From Lunularia cruciata (Eukaryota; Streptophyta; Marchantiopsida; Lunulariales; Lunulariaceae), in contig OX419762.1 in NCBI GenBank assembly GCA_948567375.1, positions 9,244,001-9,308,000 on the forward strand: DNA of 64,000 nt, in the 5' to 3' direction. The position numbers were made by a program, and so were the translations under genes. Below the pieces are notes generated by a model. That model was not told the DNA's origin, searched no databases, and saw nothing but the letters and a program-made list of their open reading frames with translations. This document shows positions 51,043 to 61,743 of the stretch, piece by piece; position 1 is the stretch's first letter; every line of letters starts with the position of its first letter.

Positions 51043-52499
51043 TAATCCCACCAATAAATTCCAATAGGCATACTCTTCCCACTCAATATTCCCATGCAAT
51101 AGGTGTGGTCTAAAGAGGCAATAAGGTAACAAACTCTGGAGGATCATCCTCAAACTAGTTCATTGGTGGCACAAAGGCTCCACTCCAAGCTTGTTGCATC
51201 AACCTATCCACATGATGCTATAAATTTTCATTAGAACTCCACAATGGTATATCTAAGATGGATAGAATAACTCCACGCATACTCCAAATCTGAGTTATCT
51301 TCTTTGGTATTGGGGTATCCTCTGCTTGGCTGTTCTCTTCCAATAATTCACCAAGTTACATAATAAAACAAATAGAAGTTGACATTGATGGCATGATACT
51401 TCATTGTAGTAAGCCTACAGTAACACTACTAAAGAGTACAAGTAAGTAACATAGACATCTCTCATTTGATTGCCAATTTTCCAATACAAAGATGTCTCTT
51501 CCCAATGGTCAATATTGAAACCCATAAGGTATTACACTACTTCACCAACTAACACATCATTTGACTCTAATATTAGTGCAATGACATGTGTTGTCATCAA
51601 TTAGGTGACCAAGGTAAAGCTAGATAATGAGCTCTCCACATATGATGTAGAACCACTTCCTAAAGATGTTTGGATCTAAAATGGATATTTTTCAAAATAA
51701 ATCTTTTGTAGCCCAAGAATTGTAGCCTTTTTTAACATAAGGGAATACACACTAGAGTCTAATAAGACCTTTTAGTGTATAGATCTTCCTTGAAGGGTCA
51801 ACCAAACTGAAAATTTCACTCTAGTTGTCCACTATTACAACTCGAAGTGGAAACCTAGCTTGCTCAAATGCAAGTTTAGCAAATAACTCCTCCAACCTAA
51901 TAATTAATGCTTGCCATAAGCCATTGGTAGCCAAATAGATCTCATGCTCATCAACCAAGTTTACTTCATCATCAACCACCTTTGCACTAAAAACAGAAAC
52001 CCCACCATACTCTCAAAAATGGTGGTAACCAACTGGAATATTAAAGTTGGATCAACTGCCGACATAAACATGTCATTGGTTGAGAACAAAGGGAGTGTAT
52101 AAGCAATTCAACCACTTCTAATGTCTAGTCTATCACTTCAATGTCTAGTCTATCCTATGCTAGTCTATCCTATCCATCACCACTTGCCACACTTGCACTA
52201 GGACATCTAAAAACCATGGATGTCATTGTAGTACTTGGGGGAAGTCTGACTTATCTACAAACCTCCCCTCTTTGTAGGTCCAACTCCATCAATGCTCCTT
52301 TAAGCTCAAGAGCGCATACTACACTCTTAGTCATTTCATTATATGCATCAATCTATATTGATCTTCACATGAAGTTAAGGATATCTCTTTCATCAACATA
52401 AGAGGTGGAAGCCTTAGCACTTGAATATGATCCTCACTTAACTATAGTTATACCAGCCAATATCTACTTCAACTATTCAATCCAAGTAGCCATGGTTAT

Positions 52500-53950
52500 A
52501 TCATAAGTAAGAGTAAGGATTGTGCCCCTACCAAGTGAGGGCCCTCTATTGCCATCTCTTCCACCTCACCATGACTTGTGGCTCTTCTACCTCCTACAAT
52601 ACCCACCATACTACTTTGTAACTTTGGATGTAAGTCAAAGCATCAATCATTAGCATGACCAAATCTATGGCAATGGTCACACTGCATTTGGGTTGGTTGA
52701 GGTGCTCTAAAGGTATCATGCACACTGCCTTGGGTTCAATTTCTCTTGTAGTGAGGTCCACCACAAGTCCAGCAAGCAACACCAATCATTATAAATTGAT
52801 TAGAAATTGATGATAGAGGTCTAGGTGCACTAGGCACTCCACTCACTCTATAAGATTAGGGTTGTCTACCTTACCTTTAAAAGCTAACATAGTGTGGTGC
52901 ACTCTACTATACTCTAGAAGAAGTAAAAACTATGGATGAGGTCTCCCTACTAAATCCAAATGTCATTACTCTCTCTTGTATCACACTGAGCTCAATGTGC
53001 TTTGCCAAACCAAAGATCACCCCCAAAGTTGGTGAGATAACTTGTAGCAATGTAGTATTTTGTATTGTATATCAAAATTCAGTATCTAATATCCCCTCCC
53101 AAAACTAGACAACTTAGGCCTTAGTAACTCCTTGAGTGAAAGTGATCATCCATTTCATACTAGTGTATGTCTTGCATAGACTCTCTCCAACCTTTTGCTA
53201 GAACTCTTGCACACTCTTTAGCTTGTCAATCTCCATTCCTTGGTAGTTCTAACTCTAGTAGTGGAAGAACTCAACCATTGAGTTAAAATTCCAACTATAC
53301 CTCCACTAAAATGGAGGTATTATTGCACCACCTCTTGCAATAATACCTCCACTCATAGTAGCATGATCTCCAATTAGTGCACCTTCGTTATATACACCAA
53401 CACTGCTAGAGCTAAAACTTATGGGTATTACCAATTGACCTTGGAAACCAAACTTGAAGTGTTGGAGATGGAATTCAAAGACCAATATTGTCTCCATAGC
53501 TCAATCTCCTCCAAGTAGGCTTTGCTAAAATCATGATAGTCATCCATAGATAGACTCTTTGAGTGTTGAAATAATCTCTTCCATGAAGGTTGTGAACAAA
53601 GTTGAGTTCTACATTTTTTATAGATCACACCAACTATCAATTTCTTGGATGAAATCATCTAACTCAAGGGTACCCACTTTATTAGAGCAATTCTTTGGGC
53701 CTTGAGCCCCCTTAAATCTAATCAATGCTCCACAACAATAATGTGGATACAAAATGTGCATTCTTCATTGTATTAGATTTTTTATCAAGCTACAAATTGT
53801 AATCAAACTCCTGTCTCACTAAGACTTGAGATACATGGTGATACCAAGCTGCATTCTACATCAACCTATCGTGTATTGTAGCAAAATAACTTCTTGATCC
53901 CTGGAGAATTCTACCATGATAACATAGCCCAAACCACAATTGTAACCCCC
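52500..53950 (-). pseudogene. Gypsy gag with zinc knuckles, element B
   Basis: 53658-53428 encodes a gag core (PSWKRLFQHSKSLSMDDYHD, then FSKAYLEEIELWRQYW). 53040-52900 has the next block (PTLGVIFGLAKHIEL, then ERVMTFGFSRETSSI). 52780-52600 keeps two CCHC-like knuckles, CWTCGGPHYKR and CDHCHRFGHAND. These are the knuckles that element A has lost. Frames are interrupted. Confidence 0.7.
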
Positions 53951-54414
53951 AAGTACCACCAATAACCGGACATCACCCACTAATATTGACTAAGTATTTC
54001 TAACCATAAAATTTATACTACGGGATAGGACAACTTATAACCTGCCATCACAACACATACTCTCACGGTCTTTTGATCATCAGTTCTTGCCTCATTAGAG
54101 AGAAACAAAGATAACCTGACTAATCTTCACTCAAGCTTCACTAGCACGAGCACACCAAAGCACCAATGCTCTAAATATCATTGCACAAATAGGAAGTCAA
54201 GAATGGATGGGATACAATCACAAGGAGTCCAAACGCTAACACTCCATCTCACAAATCCAATCTGATTTACTCTATCACTATTTGATATTTGATATAATAG
54301 GAGCATCTATCTACTCCTACACTACAAAGATCACCAAGGATAGGATCAATTGTACTCTCTTAGCCAAAGTTATATGGGTATAGATAAGAGTCCATCAATC
54401 TCTAGGATAATAAA

Positions 54415-54490
54415 GTGTGTACTAATTGGCTAAAGCACTAGTCTAATAACTTGTGATCCAAGGTTCAAACCCTATAGCTCATACTATTGA
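54415..54490 (+). other. tRNA-like sequence, antisense in the leader of element B
   Basis: Counterpart of 25690-25770: A-box-like ttggctaaagcac, an arm around tagtctaataac, and B-box-like aaggttcaaaccct. Antisense to its element, as in A. Flanking leader sequence is also colinear between A and B. Confidence 0.55.
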
Positions 54491-55140
54491 GTGTGTGCTG
54501 ATTTTACCAAAAGACTACAAGAAAATGCTTTTTTGTTGACACTTCTAGACTTTTGTAGCCTCTTTAGCCCACAGCCCTATGCCTCAAAGCCTCATTACTC
54601 AAATTGACCTCAATTATGGGAAATTCAAGCAATGCTTCTACACACAATCCGCTCAATTATCAACTCGATGGGTCAGATCTGCAACGAACTCAACACACAA
54701 ACCACTGATTTGACTCTTCACTTCTTCTATATAATCCGTAGATCACAACTTGAATCAAATCTCAAATATGAACACTTAACATTCAATATACATTGAAAAT
54801 AGGCTCTGATCACACCATCAGACCACACACTCTAGTTAAGAGGATCAAGGTGATGCTTATTGGTGTTTGTCCCTTGTAGCTAGAAGAAGTGCATAGAAAA
54901 CATAGAAGAAGTGAGCTCTCTAGAACTACAATTAGAGATATATTCCCTCTTGATCTGCCAAGAATCCAATGGTAGTTTCAATGTTGCGATCAATCAACCT
55001 AATACTAATACTAAGTATTCCTTGATTATTGAAAATATGATTACGACATAAACTAACATCGGAGTTACATATTTCATGACATATATATTTCAATACAACA
55101 CGATTAGAAGAGTCAAATTAGGTGGTCATGAGCATCCTAC

Positions 55141-57426
55141 TTAATGCTACTAGCCTCTGTGAAAGAAAGCACCCCAGAGAAAGAAAGACGAGCACGACTT
55201 TACGTGCTCGAGAGTATTGTGTTATATCTTCGTAGACCGAATGAAAAGGCCTTCACATGAACATGTTCATCTCACTTATATAGACTTTGACAATCATACC
55301 ATCTGTCTCTTCCCGTGATCTACAAAAGTAAAGCTCACTTACGTTACAAATCAACTGCACGGACAATGCCATTGACCACAAGCTCCTGATCAAATGTCGA
55401 CCACAATTGGCAGATCTGAAGGAAACGTAAGATTAAGACCATTGTGCGTAAAGTGGAGCCGACATATCTTCGACACTGAACTTGCGTTTCATGCACGAGA
55501 TGAGAAGAAAAAGCTGCGCCCCTGCCTTCGTTAGACCCGTCTGATTACTTTGGTGTTATCGAAAGGTACATGTGGACCACCGCTTTGTTTACTTCTATCC
55601 AATATGTTATCCTGGGTTTGGTCCCTCCCACCAAAAGTTGCAAATATAAGGTGAACTTTAAACCTCTGGTTGGTTAAATTACTGTAAATATTACGCACAA
55701 TATGTCTCATCGTGATCAGGAGCATGAGAGCGCATGATCAAAAAGAGCCAAAAGCATAATAACAATAAAATTAGGAGAAGAATGATTCCTGCATTAATGA
55801 AGGAATAATTCACTCGAATAATAAGTGGCTTGAATGGAACATTATGTCAAAGCCCACTAACAATTTGACGAATCATCATTCCCTATTAATTTTAGAAGAA
55901 TTCAACAGGTCCCTTGATCAAATTGCCACGGTAAATAATCACCATGGCCTCATTATAAGGAACCTGTTATCACTATGTTACTGGCACAAAAGAAGTATAA
56001 CATGAAAGCGAATGAACTAGAAGCGAATGTTGGCTTTGAATTCGATACTTGATCAGGAGACCTAAAACTACGGTACATCATGCGATGTCGAGGTGAAGGG
56101 CTTTTGAGAAGGTTTGAGAAGTGAATACCGTCTTTATACGCGTGTAACAGATGATAAACGGTAGATATCCAAAGGATCGCCTGTTGAAAGGATGATAGGC
56201 ACGACAGATATCAGATATGAACCGAGCCTCCTCTTGCATGTGTCGACCGCAGCTTGGCGTGCCAAACGACAGGATCCATTCAGCAGACCCCAAATGTATT
56301 GAACAGAGACGTTCTTCATCATGCTTTGTAAATAGGGTAAAGGGTGAAAACCTGATGCAGAGCGCACAAAAACCAAAGAGCTTCATGCTTTCAAACGAAT
56401 TTATGATTCGTGAGAAGTTGAACATGAAGGTTCTTCTCAGGCTTTTATCAAGAAGGGGACACAAGAAGTGGAGAAGAAAAAGTAAAATCACAGGACCCTC
56501 ATTCATAACGAAAGCTAAAGTTCGTGAAGGTTCATTGGTGGCCACTTTTCAGCAGTACTCTTCCGTACATAACTCCATGGAAGCACCAAACTATCAAAAG
56601 ATAACAAATACTCTGAAGGTCAAAGTGGCAGCTTACGCGGAACGTAACGATACACGCCGAATAACTAGTGAGAAACCTCGTACACGAGAAAACGGAAAAC
56701 GCGACCGTGAACACTGAAGGTGGGCTTGCTGACAAGAACAGGGAATCTTCCTTCCAACTGAAATACACAATAAAGTAAAACATGATGGCCCAATCCAATT
56801 ACTTGGTTAAATTTACATGACTGCAAATGCCTGGTGCATTGATATTCCAGCTTACTTTAGCTCTTGAGCCGGAAACAAACTACAGACCCTTACGCTTTCT
56901 CTGCCCTGACTTTATCATCTCAAACCCCCACCCCAAGTCTCCTTTTCTGACGATACTATAAAGTATAATACAAAATCATGATACTTGATATTTCATGAAG
57001 TTTATTTCATGATACTAAAGTAGATTACAGGCGTGGCATTTTACCGAATCTTCTCTTTTTATTGAGTCGAGGTAGACTAAGTCATGAGTACCATTCGAAC
57101 CTCGCAATACACATATCAGTAGACATATGACGTACAGTTCTGGAATATTATCTGTTTATCCCGCATATTGAAGCAGCCACTGCAGTTGATCATAACCAAG
57201 AGGAGAATTACTTCACGGACCCCGAGGGAAAGACTATTCTTAAACAAACATCGTGAGATTGACACTTGCCTTACTAGGAGATTAACGTCTGAGTCACACG
57301 ATTATTGGGAATAGGGGATTATATCATCCTGCTAAGTAATGTGCGTCAGACATCAAGACTTTAGATTATTCTCGGAAGATTCCCACATGGGCACAGTAGT
57401 TTGATTTCGGGAACAATATCCCACCA
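55141..57426. other. Intergenic, nothing recognised
   Basis: Host sequence between element B and the upstream region of the GRAS gene. Overlapping frames of 155-166 codons occur on opposite strands at 56078-56717 and have no recognisable motifs. At best a weak gene candidate. Confidence 0.35.
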
Positions 57427-57438
57427 TTGTGTGGAAGT

Positions 57439-57549
57439 ATATATATTTTTTAATAGAAGGCGACCACCTAGAGAAAACGAAGGATGGGACGGCCCCCATC
57501 AAGCCTTACAAGGGAGAGAAAAAAAGGTAAAATGGGGCTAAGCCCCAAG
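57439..57549 (-). mobile_element. Short 3'-end copy of the RT-RLE family upstream of the GRAS gene
   Basis: About 95 bases match the 3' end of the full-length element closely (gaaggcgacc, gaaggatggga, catcaagcc, aaaaaggtaaaatggggcta). The match stops at the end of the palindrome ggggctaagcccc. An imperfect duplication (TTGTGTGGAAGT at 57427-57438, TTGAGTGGAACT at 57550-57561; 10 of 12) may flank it. It lies about 2.0 kb before the GRAS start codon and is among the best-preserved copies. Confidence 0.8.
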
Positions 57550-58143
57550 TTGAGTGGAACTTGAGTTCTAAGAACTGTTGTGATGTACATTAGTGATGAG
57601 ATTGTCCAGGTAAGCGAACGTCTGAAAGATGTCCTCCGACAGAAGAATTAGAGGAGCACAAAACATTTAAAGTTACACATTACTGCAGGTGGGAATGGAA
57701 CATAAGAATCGGATTCCGTTGCTAAACATAACCTTAAGGACGTGACAGGCGACGAGGCGTACTCGAGAAGCACCGACACAAGCAAGGACGTTAATAGGGA
57801 GGAAGGACCCGTCCTTTAGCAGAAGAACGTGACGGGAATACGAAGAGTCTACTCAGAGCCGGTACAGAAAGCAGTACGAATCCAGGAGAAACAGGGTGAA
57901 GGAAATCTTAGGAAGCAAGACACCAGAATTTAGGGGATGGACCGTCATGATATGACCACGAGAGGCGGGTACTCCGACAAGTTACAACATGTCAACGATG
58001 AGGTGCCATCCCACGCGATCGGAGGAAAAGTCTTCTGCAACGGGAAAGACAATCGTTTGAGTACAGTGAGTAGTAAATCTCCGGTTTCCGCGCTCACGGG
58101 AGATGAGAACAGCCGGAAGGAAGCCACCCGCCGCAATGGAAGG

Positions 58144-58153
58144 TATATATATA
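58144..58153 (+). promoter_or_regulatory. Possible TATA box of the GRAS gene
   Basis: An uninterrupted tatatatata sits in otherwise G+C-richer sequence, followed within about 50-100 bp by pyrimidine-rich stretches (tcttttcctttctttctc) common near plant transcription starts. If used, the leader would be about 1.4 kb. Confidence 0.35.
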
Positions 58154-58199
58154 CATGACGCAGCGTACTGTTGGGTGGGGGCCTGTCCCGCGGTCTTTT

Positions 58200-59580
58200 C
58201 CTTTCTTTCTCAATCAAGGGTAGGACTGTTTGTTTGTCTCCGCTGGCAGCCGCACGTCCCGAAAGATTAGGGAGGAGTGTTTTTCCCTTGCGGTCCCTTG
58301 TGTTGTGATAGGACAGGTTGAAATTGCGGAACCCGAAGGTTGATGTAATTTCTTTCTACTTTTACTTTCAGCGTATGCTCTTTGTCTTTTTGCACAGCTT
58401 TATGGAGGGGAGATTTGTAGGTACATAGGCAATCGCAAATTGTCTGTCTCGGGGATCGAGCTGAACAATTCGCAGCGACCACTCATCTGAGCCCTTCATT
58501 CTTCATATCTTCTTCTCCGCGCCCCTCTCACTTTACTCTCCACTTCGTCTTCTTCGTCGTCGTCGTCTGGTAGTTACCACCACCACTCGGTCAAGCTCCC
58601 GTCTCCCTTCTGCTCGTTCGAATTCGTTTGTTATCTTCTTCTATTCTTCGTCGTCTTCGTCTTCAACCAAGTCAGAAATTTTCATTCCCTTGGAGAGAAG
58701 ATCCAACTGCGGGTGGGGTGGGATAAGAAGAAAGAGAACTGGGTTAGAGCAGTCGGATTCTTGATAATCGGCTAGCTGGCCAGCAGCAGCAGCTAGCTAG
58801 AAACAGCTCAAGGCTGTGAGCATCTTGCTCTCTTTGTTTTGGAACGAGTTGTCGGATCATTGGACCACCGTGCCCCGGTACTCATTCTACTTCATGCCTA
58901 GCAGCAGCAGCAGAAGAAGAAGAAGAAAGCAGGAAAGAGAAGCCCTGTCCTCAGTGCTAGTAGCTCCACTTACGTTGGATTCCAAGGCTGCGACACCGGT
59001 GGAAAATTTACTCTCCTGAGGCAAGATCCCGATCAGGAGTGACAGAACTGAACACACGGTACTACTACTACTACTACTTGTCTGCCAGGAGCACTTCGAT
59101 GTTTAATCTATGCTGAGGCTCGACTTAACCAGGTTGGGACGACAGCAGACGACTTACTTCCTCGAGTTTGTCATGAATTGCAAGGAAATGCTCTGACGGC
59201 ATTTGGAATGAACTTCAGCAACATCGTCAATTTCATCATGCGGGTCACCTCATGTTAAGAGGAGACGAGGTTCTGGAAAACAGTTCTCAGGGATCAGGAA
59301 GTGAGGACAAAGAGCCAAAGCAGTGAGTTTCAAATCCTCGGAGTGTCAATTCACAGATAGGAGGTTGGCGCTGAAGCAACTCAACACAGGAGGTGGTGAA
59401 TCAAAGTTATGTCAGCCTCTGTGTCTAAATTTGGTAAATTTTGCTAGAGGATTAATGCCTTAGTATAACTGTCCTTCGAACAGTTGCCAATAATCCGTAA
59501 TTGTGGACACAGACCCAGTACCCAAGGTTGTCGTGGACATTATCCAATCCAGAGGGTGAATCCATTTGAATTGTGGTAGA
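58200..59580 (+). promoter_or_regulatory. Presumed long 5' leader of the GRAS gene
   Basis: Rich in cttctt, cgtcgtcgtcgtc (58553-58566), cagcag and agaagaag runs, the simple pyrimidine/purine repeats usual in plant 5' untranslated regions. It contains several upstream ATGs in poor or short frames. A leader intron is possible, but I cannot choose splice sites. The leader has no strong coding frame. Confidence 0.45.
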
Positions 59581-61743
59581 ATGGAGGTGGCCATGGATAT
59601 GCGTAGCATGCAGATGTTCGACTCTGACATGTTTCAGCTCGAGGATTACATGTTCAACGAGCCCACTGCTAGTGTTGCGTACTACGGAGGAGGTCACCAA
59701 GATAATAGCGTCGGATCCTGGCAAATTAAGGACGAAAGGGCCCAGGGACAGGTCTCGATATTTGGAAATTGCTCACCGACCCTGAGCCGATCCAGCTCTC
59801 TCGTGAGCACCGGCAGCGACTCGTCGCTGTCGTATGACAACTGCAATCCTCCCCAACGCGGCGGAGGTGGTGGATTTACCGAACAGTTCAAGGCCGTTGC
59901 CGCTAGCCTTTGCTCCCCTCTCTCCGAACTGCAGCGAGCCCGAAGCTGCACGTCATCTTTGCGAAGTTTTGAATCAGACGACTTGGATGATCCCTCCGGA
60001 TGTTTCTCTCAAACCGACATGGTTGTGAGCAGCGATCGTGATACCTCCGTCACTAGTCAGGAGCATTTCCCCATGAATGCCGATTTGAGTTCTCTGATGG
60101 AGTCGATGCTCGGCAACGGCTCAGATATTGTGGGTCTTTCTGTGGACGACGACTTTGCTGAATGGAACCCTTCATCTCGTCAGTGTCTCCCCTCTCACGA
60201 AGTCGATGTCTATTCCAGTCCAATAAACGTCTTGGACTTTCCAGATTCAACAGCTTGTGCCAGTCCTCGTGCAGACACTGGCCAATACTTGGATTCAAAT
60301 TCTCCTCAACTGCTGCAACAACAACAACAACAGCAGCAGCAGCAAGAGGAGGAGGAGGAAGTTGTACCGGAGGTCCCTCACTCATCAGCGTTAAGCTTCT
60401 CTAACATTGGGGTTGGAAATCAGCGACTAGGCCAAAGCCAAGGCCACTGGATGAGAGGAGACTCCGGAGGAAACCATGACTTTTTCTACCAGCATTTATC
60501 TTCGGAAATCTCGTTTCAAAATTGCCACATCGTGCACCCGTCCGGGTTCCAACCTCATATAGTGCCTCAGCTGGGAATCAAGTCTGAAGAAGACTTCAAC
60601 GGTATACGGTTGGTTCACTTGCTGCTTGCCGGGGCGGAGGCAGTCGCCGGCATGAATATCGATCTTGCCACTGTGATATTGGTTCGGCTCAAGGAGCTGG
60701 TGTCAAGGAGTGGCAGCACGATGCAAAGATTGGCGGCCTATTTTTGCGAGGGACTCCAGTACAGAATTGAAGGAGTGAGGGGTCCCGATAGGATGAGCGA
60801 GTCTCAGAACGACTCGCTCAGTGCTTTCCAGGTTCTGCACGAAGTTTCCCCGTACATCAAATTCGGACATTTTACGGCCAATCAGGCTATTCTGGAAGCA
60901 TTTGAAGGAGAGAGGCGAGTGCACATCATTGACTACGATATTCTTGAGGGCATCCAATGGCCTTCGTTGATGCAAGCTCTTGCTTGCAGAACCGGAGGGC
61001 CTCCTCACCTTCGAGTCACGGCTCTTTGTCGACCTCATGTCAAGAGGGCTTTGGCCATGACTCAAGAAACGGGGAAGAGGCTCACGGAGTTCGCAGCCAC
61101 TTTCAATATTCCCTTTTCTTTCCATCAAGTTAGAATCGACAACGAAGATGAGTTGCGACCCACGCTGCTCAAGCAGGTAAAAGGTGAATGTCTGGCCGTC
61201 AATTGCATGGTACACCTACCTCACATGCCTCATAGATCTAAGAAGGCCGTGACCTCATTCATGAGAGCAGTGCACAGACTATCGCCAAAAGTACTCGCTC
61301 TCGTTGAAGAGGAGCTAAGCTGCAGCTCCTCTTCGTTTGTCGGCCATTTCTTCGAGGCCCTACATCACTATTCGGCGATTTTCGATTCGCTGGAGGCTAG
61401 TCTGTCTGCTGAGAGCAAAGGTCGCCAGTTAGTGGAGCGGATCTTCCTCGCTCCGAGAATCACCAGTCTGATGACATCCTGTAATACTGACAGTCCTGGC
61501 GCCTCGCCTGGCTCCAACGGGATGTGTGAAAACGATGGAGTCCACTGGCACTCGCTCGCACAAACAGAGGGATTTCATCCAGTTCCTTTGAGTGTCTACA
61601 ATCTGTGTCAAGCAAAGCTGTTGCTGGGATTGTTCAGTGATGGATACAAAGTGGAAGAAGAACAAAATCGTCTACTTCTTGGCTGGCGTTCCAAAATCTT
61701 GCTGGGAGCTTCTATTTGGCAATGTACTCGATATGAGACATAA
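59581..61743 (+). CDS. NSP2-like: GRAS transcription factor, NSP2-like
   Basis: Encodes 720 residues without an intron. I start at ATG 59581 (A at -3, G at +4); the frame opens five codons earlier, but only with TTG. Residues 1-340 are acidic, serine-rich and low in complexity, with ten Gln then five Glu at 246-260. The GRAS domain starts about 344: leucine repeat I (HLLLAGAEAVAGMNIDLATV, then VILVRLKELVS), VHIID as VHIIDYD at 447-453 followed by EGIQWPSLMQALA, the PFYRE-type region (SFHQVRIDNEDELRP), and the SAW end (LLLGLFSDGYKVEE, then LGASIWQC). VHIxDYDI-EG-QW, SPYIKFGHFTANQAILEA and HHYSAIFDSLEA are diagnostic of NSP2 rather than DELLA, SCR or HAM. NSP2 proteins act in the nucleus with NSP1 in symbiosis signalling and strigolactone synthesis in angiosperms; the role here is inferred. 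It is the only intact gene in the window. Confidence 0.93.
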   Translation: MEVAMDMRSMQMFDSDMFQLEDYMFNEPTASVAYYGGGHQDNSVGSWQIKDERAQGQVSIFGNCSPTLSRSSSLVSTGSDSSLSYDNCNPPQRGGGGGFTEQFKAVAASLCSPLSELQRARSCTSSLRSFESDDLDDPSGCFSQTDMVVSSDRDTSVTSQEHFPMNADLSSLMESMLGNGSDIVGLSVDDDFAEWNPSSRQCLPSHEVDVYSSPINVLDFPDSTACASPRADTGQYLDSNSPQLLQQQQQQQQQQEEEEEVVPEVPHSSALSFSNIGVGNQRLGQSQGHWMRGDSGGNHDFFYQHLSSEISFQNCHIVHPSGFQPHIVPQLGIKSEEDFNGIRLVHLLLAGAEAVAGMNIDLATVILVRLKELVSRSGSTMQRLAAYFCEGLQYRIEGVRGPDRMSESQNDSLSAFQVLHEVSPYIKFGHFTANQAILEAFEGERRVHIIDYDILEGIQWPSLMQALACRTGGPPHLRVTALCRPHVKRALAMTQETGKRLTEFAATFNIPFSFHQVRIDNEDELRPTLLKQVKGECLAVNCMVHLPHMPHRSKKAVTSFMRAVHRLSPKVLALVEEELSCSSSSFVGHFFEALHHYSAIFDSLEASLSAESKGRQLVERIFLAPRITSLMTSCNTDSPGASPGSNGMCENDGVHWHSLAQTEGFHPVPLSVYNLCQAKLLLGLFSDGYKVEEEQNRLLLGWRSKILLGASIWQCTRYET
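60671..60691 (+). promoter_or_regulatory. Candidate miR171h-type target site in the NSP2-like mRNA
   Basis: This 21-nt stretch, over the codons for VILVRL, is complementary to miR171h as I recall it from Medicago. miRNA positions 2-19 pair throughout, with one G-U pair at position 10 and mismatches at positions 1, 20 and 21. The same site is a known regulator of NSP2 in that plant. Pairing with canonical miR171 is poorer, with about four mismatches. Part of the match could reflect protein conservation alone. Confidence 0.55.

Larger units (their letters stand above)
46815..55140 (-). mobile_element. Ty3/gypsy element B, same family as A, opposite strand
   Basis: About 8.3 kb on the minus strand. 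The 5' LTR is at about 55140-54710 and the 3' LTR at about 47312-46815; both share a block corresponding to tttgagtattcaacattcaatatacat at 46852 and its counterpart at 54767. Gag is at 53950-52500 and integrase at 48760-48170, with a polypurine tract next to 47312. The RT catalytic core and RNase H are deleted: sequence equal to element A 34200 joins directly to sequence equal to 35560 near 48745. A solo LTR has inserted at 50467-51042. Ends are approximate and no TSD was found. Confidence 0.8.

Noticed and set aside
56078-56717. Overlapping 155- and 166-codon frames on opposite strands
   Set aside because: No recognisable motif on either strand, and mutual overlap suggests chance.
58816-59019. 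67-codon upstream frame in the GRAS leader
   Set aside because: It begins with GTG, not ATG, and consists largely of simple-repeat-coded residues; not a credible uORF.
59566-59580. Upstream extension of the GRAS protein by five codons
   Set aside because: The extension begins with TTG; the first ATG, in good context, is at 59581.
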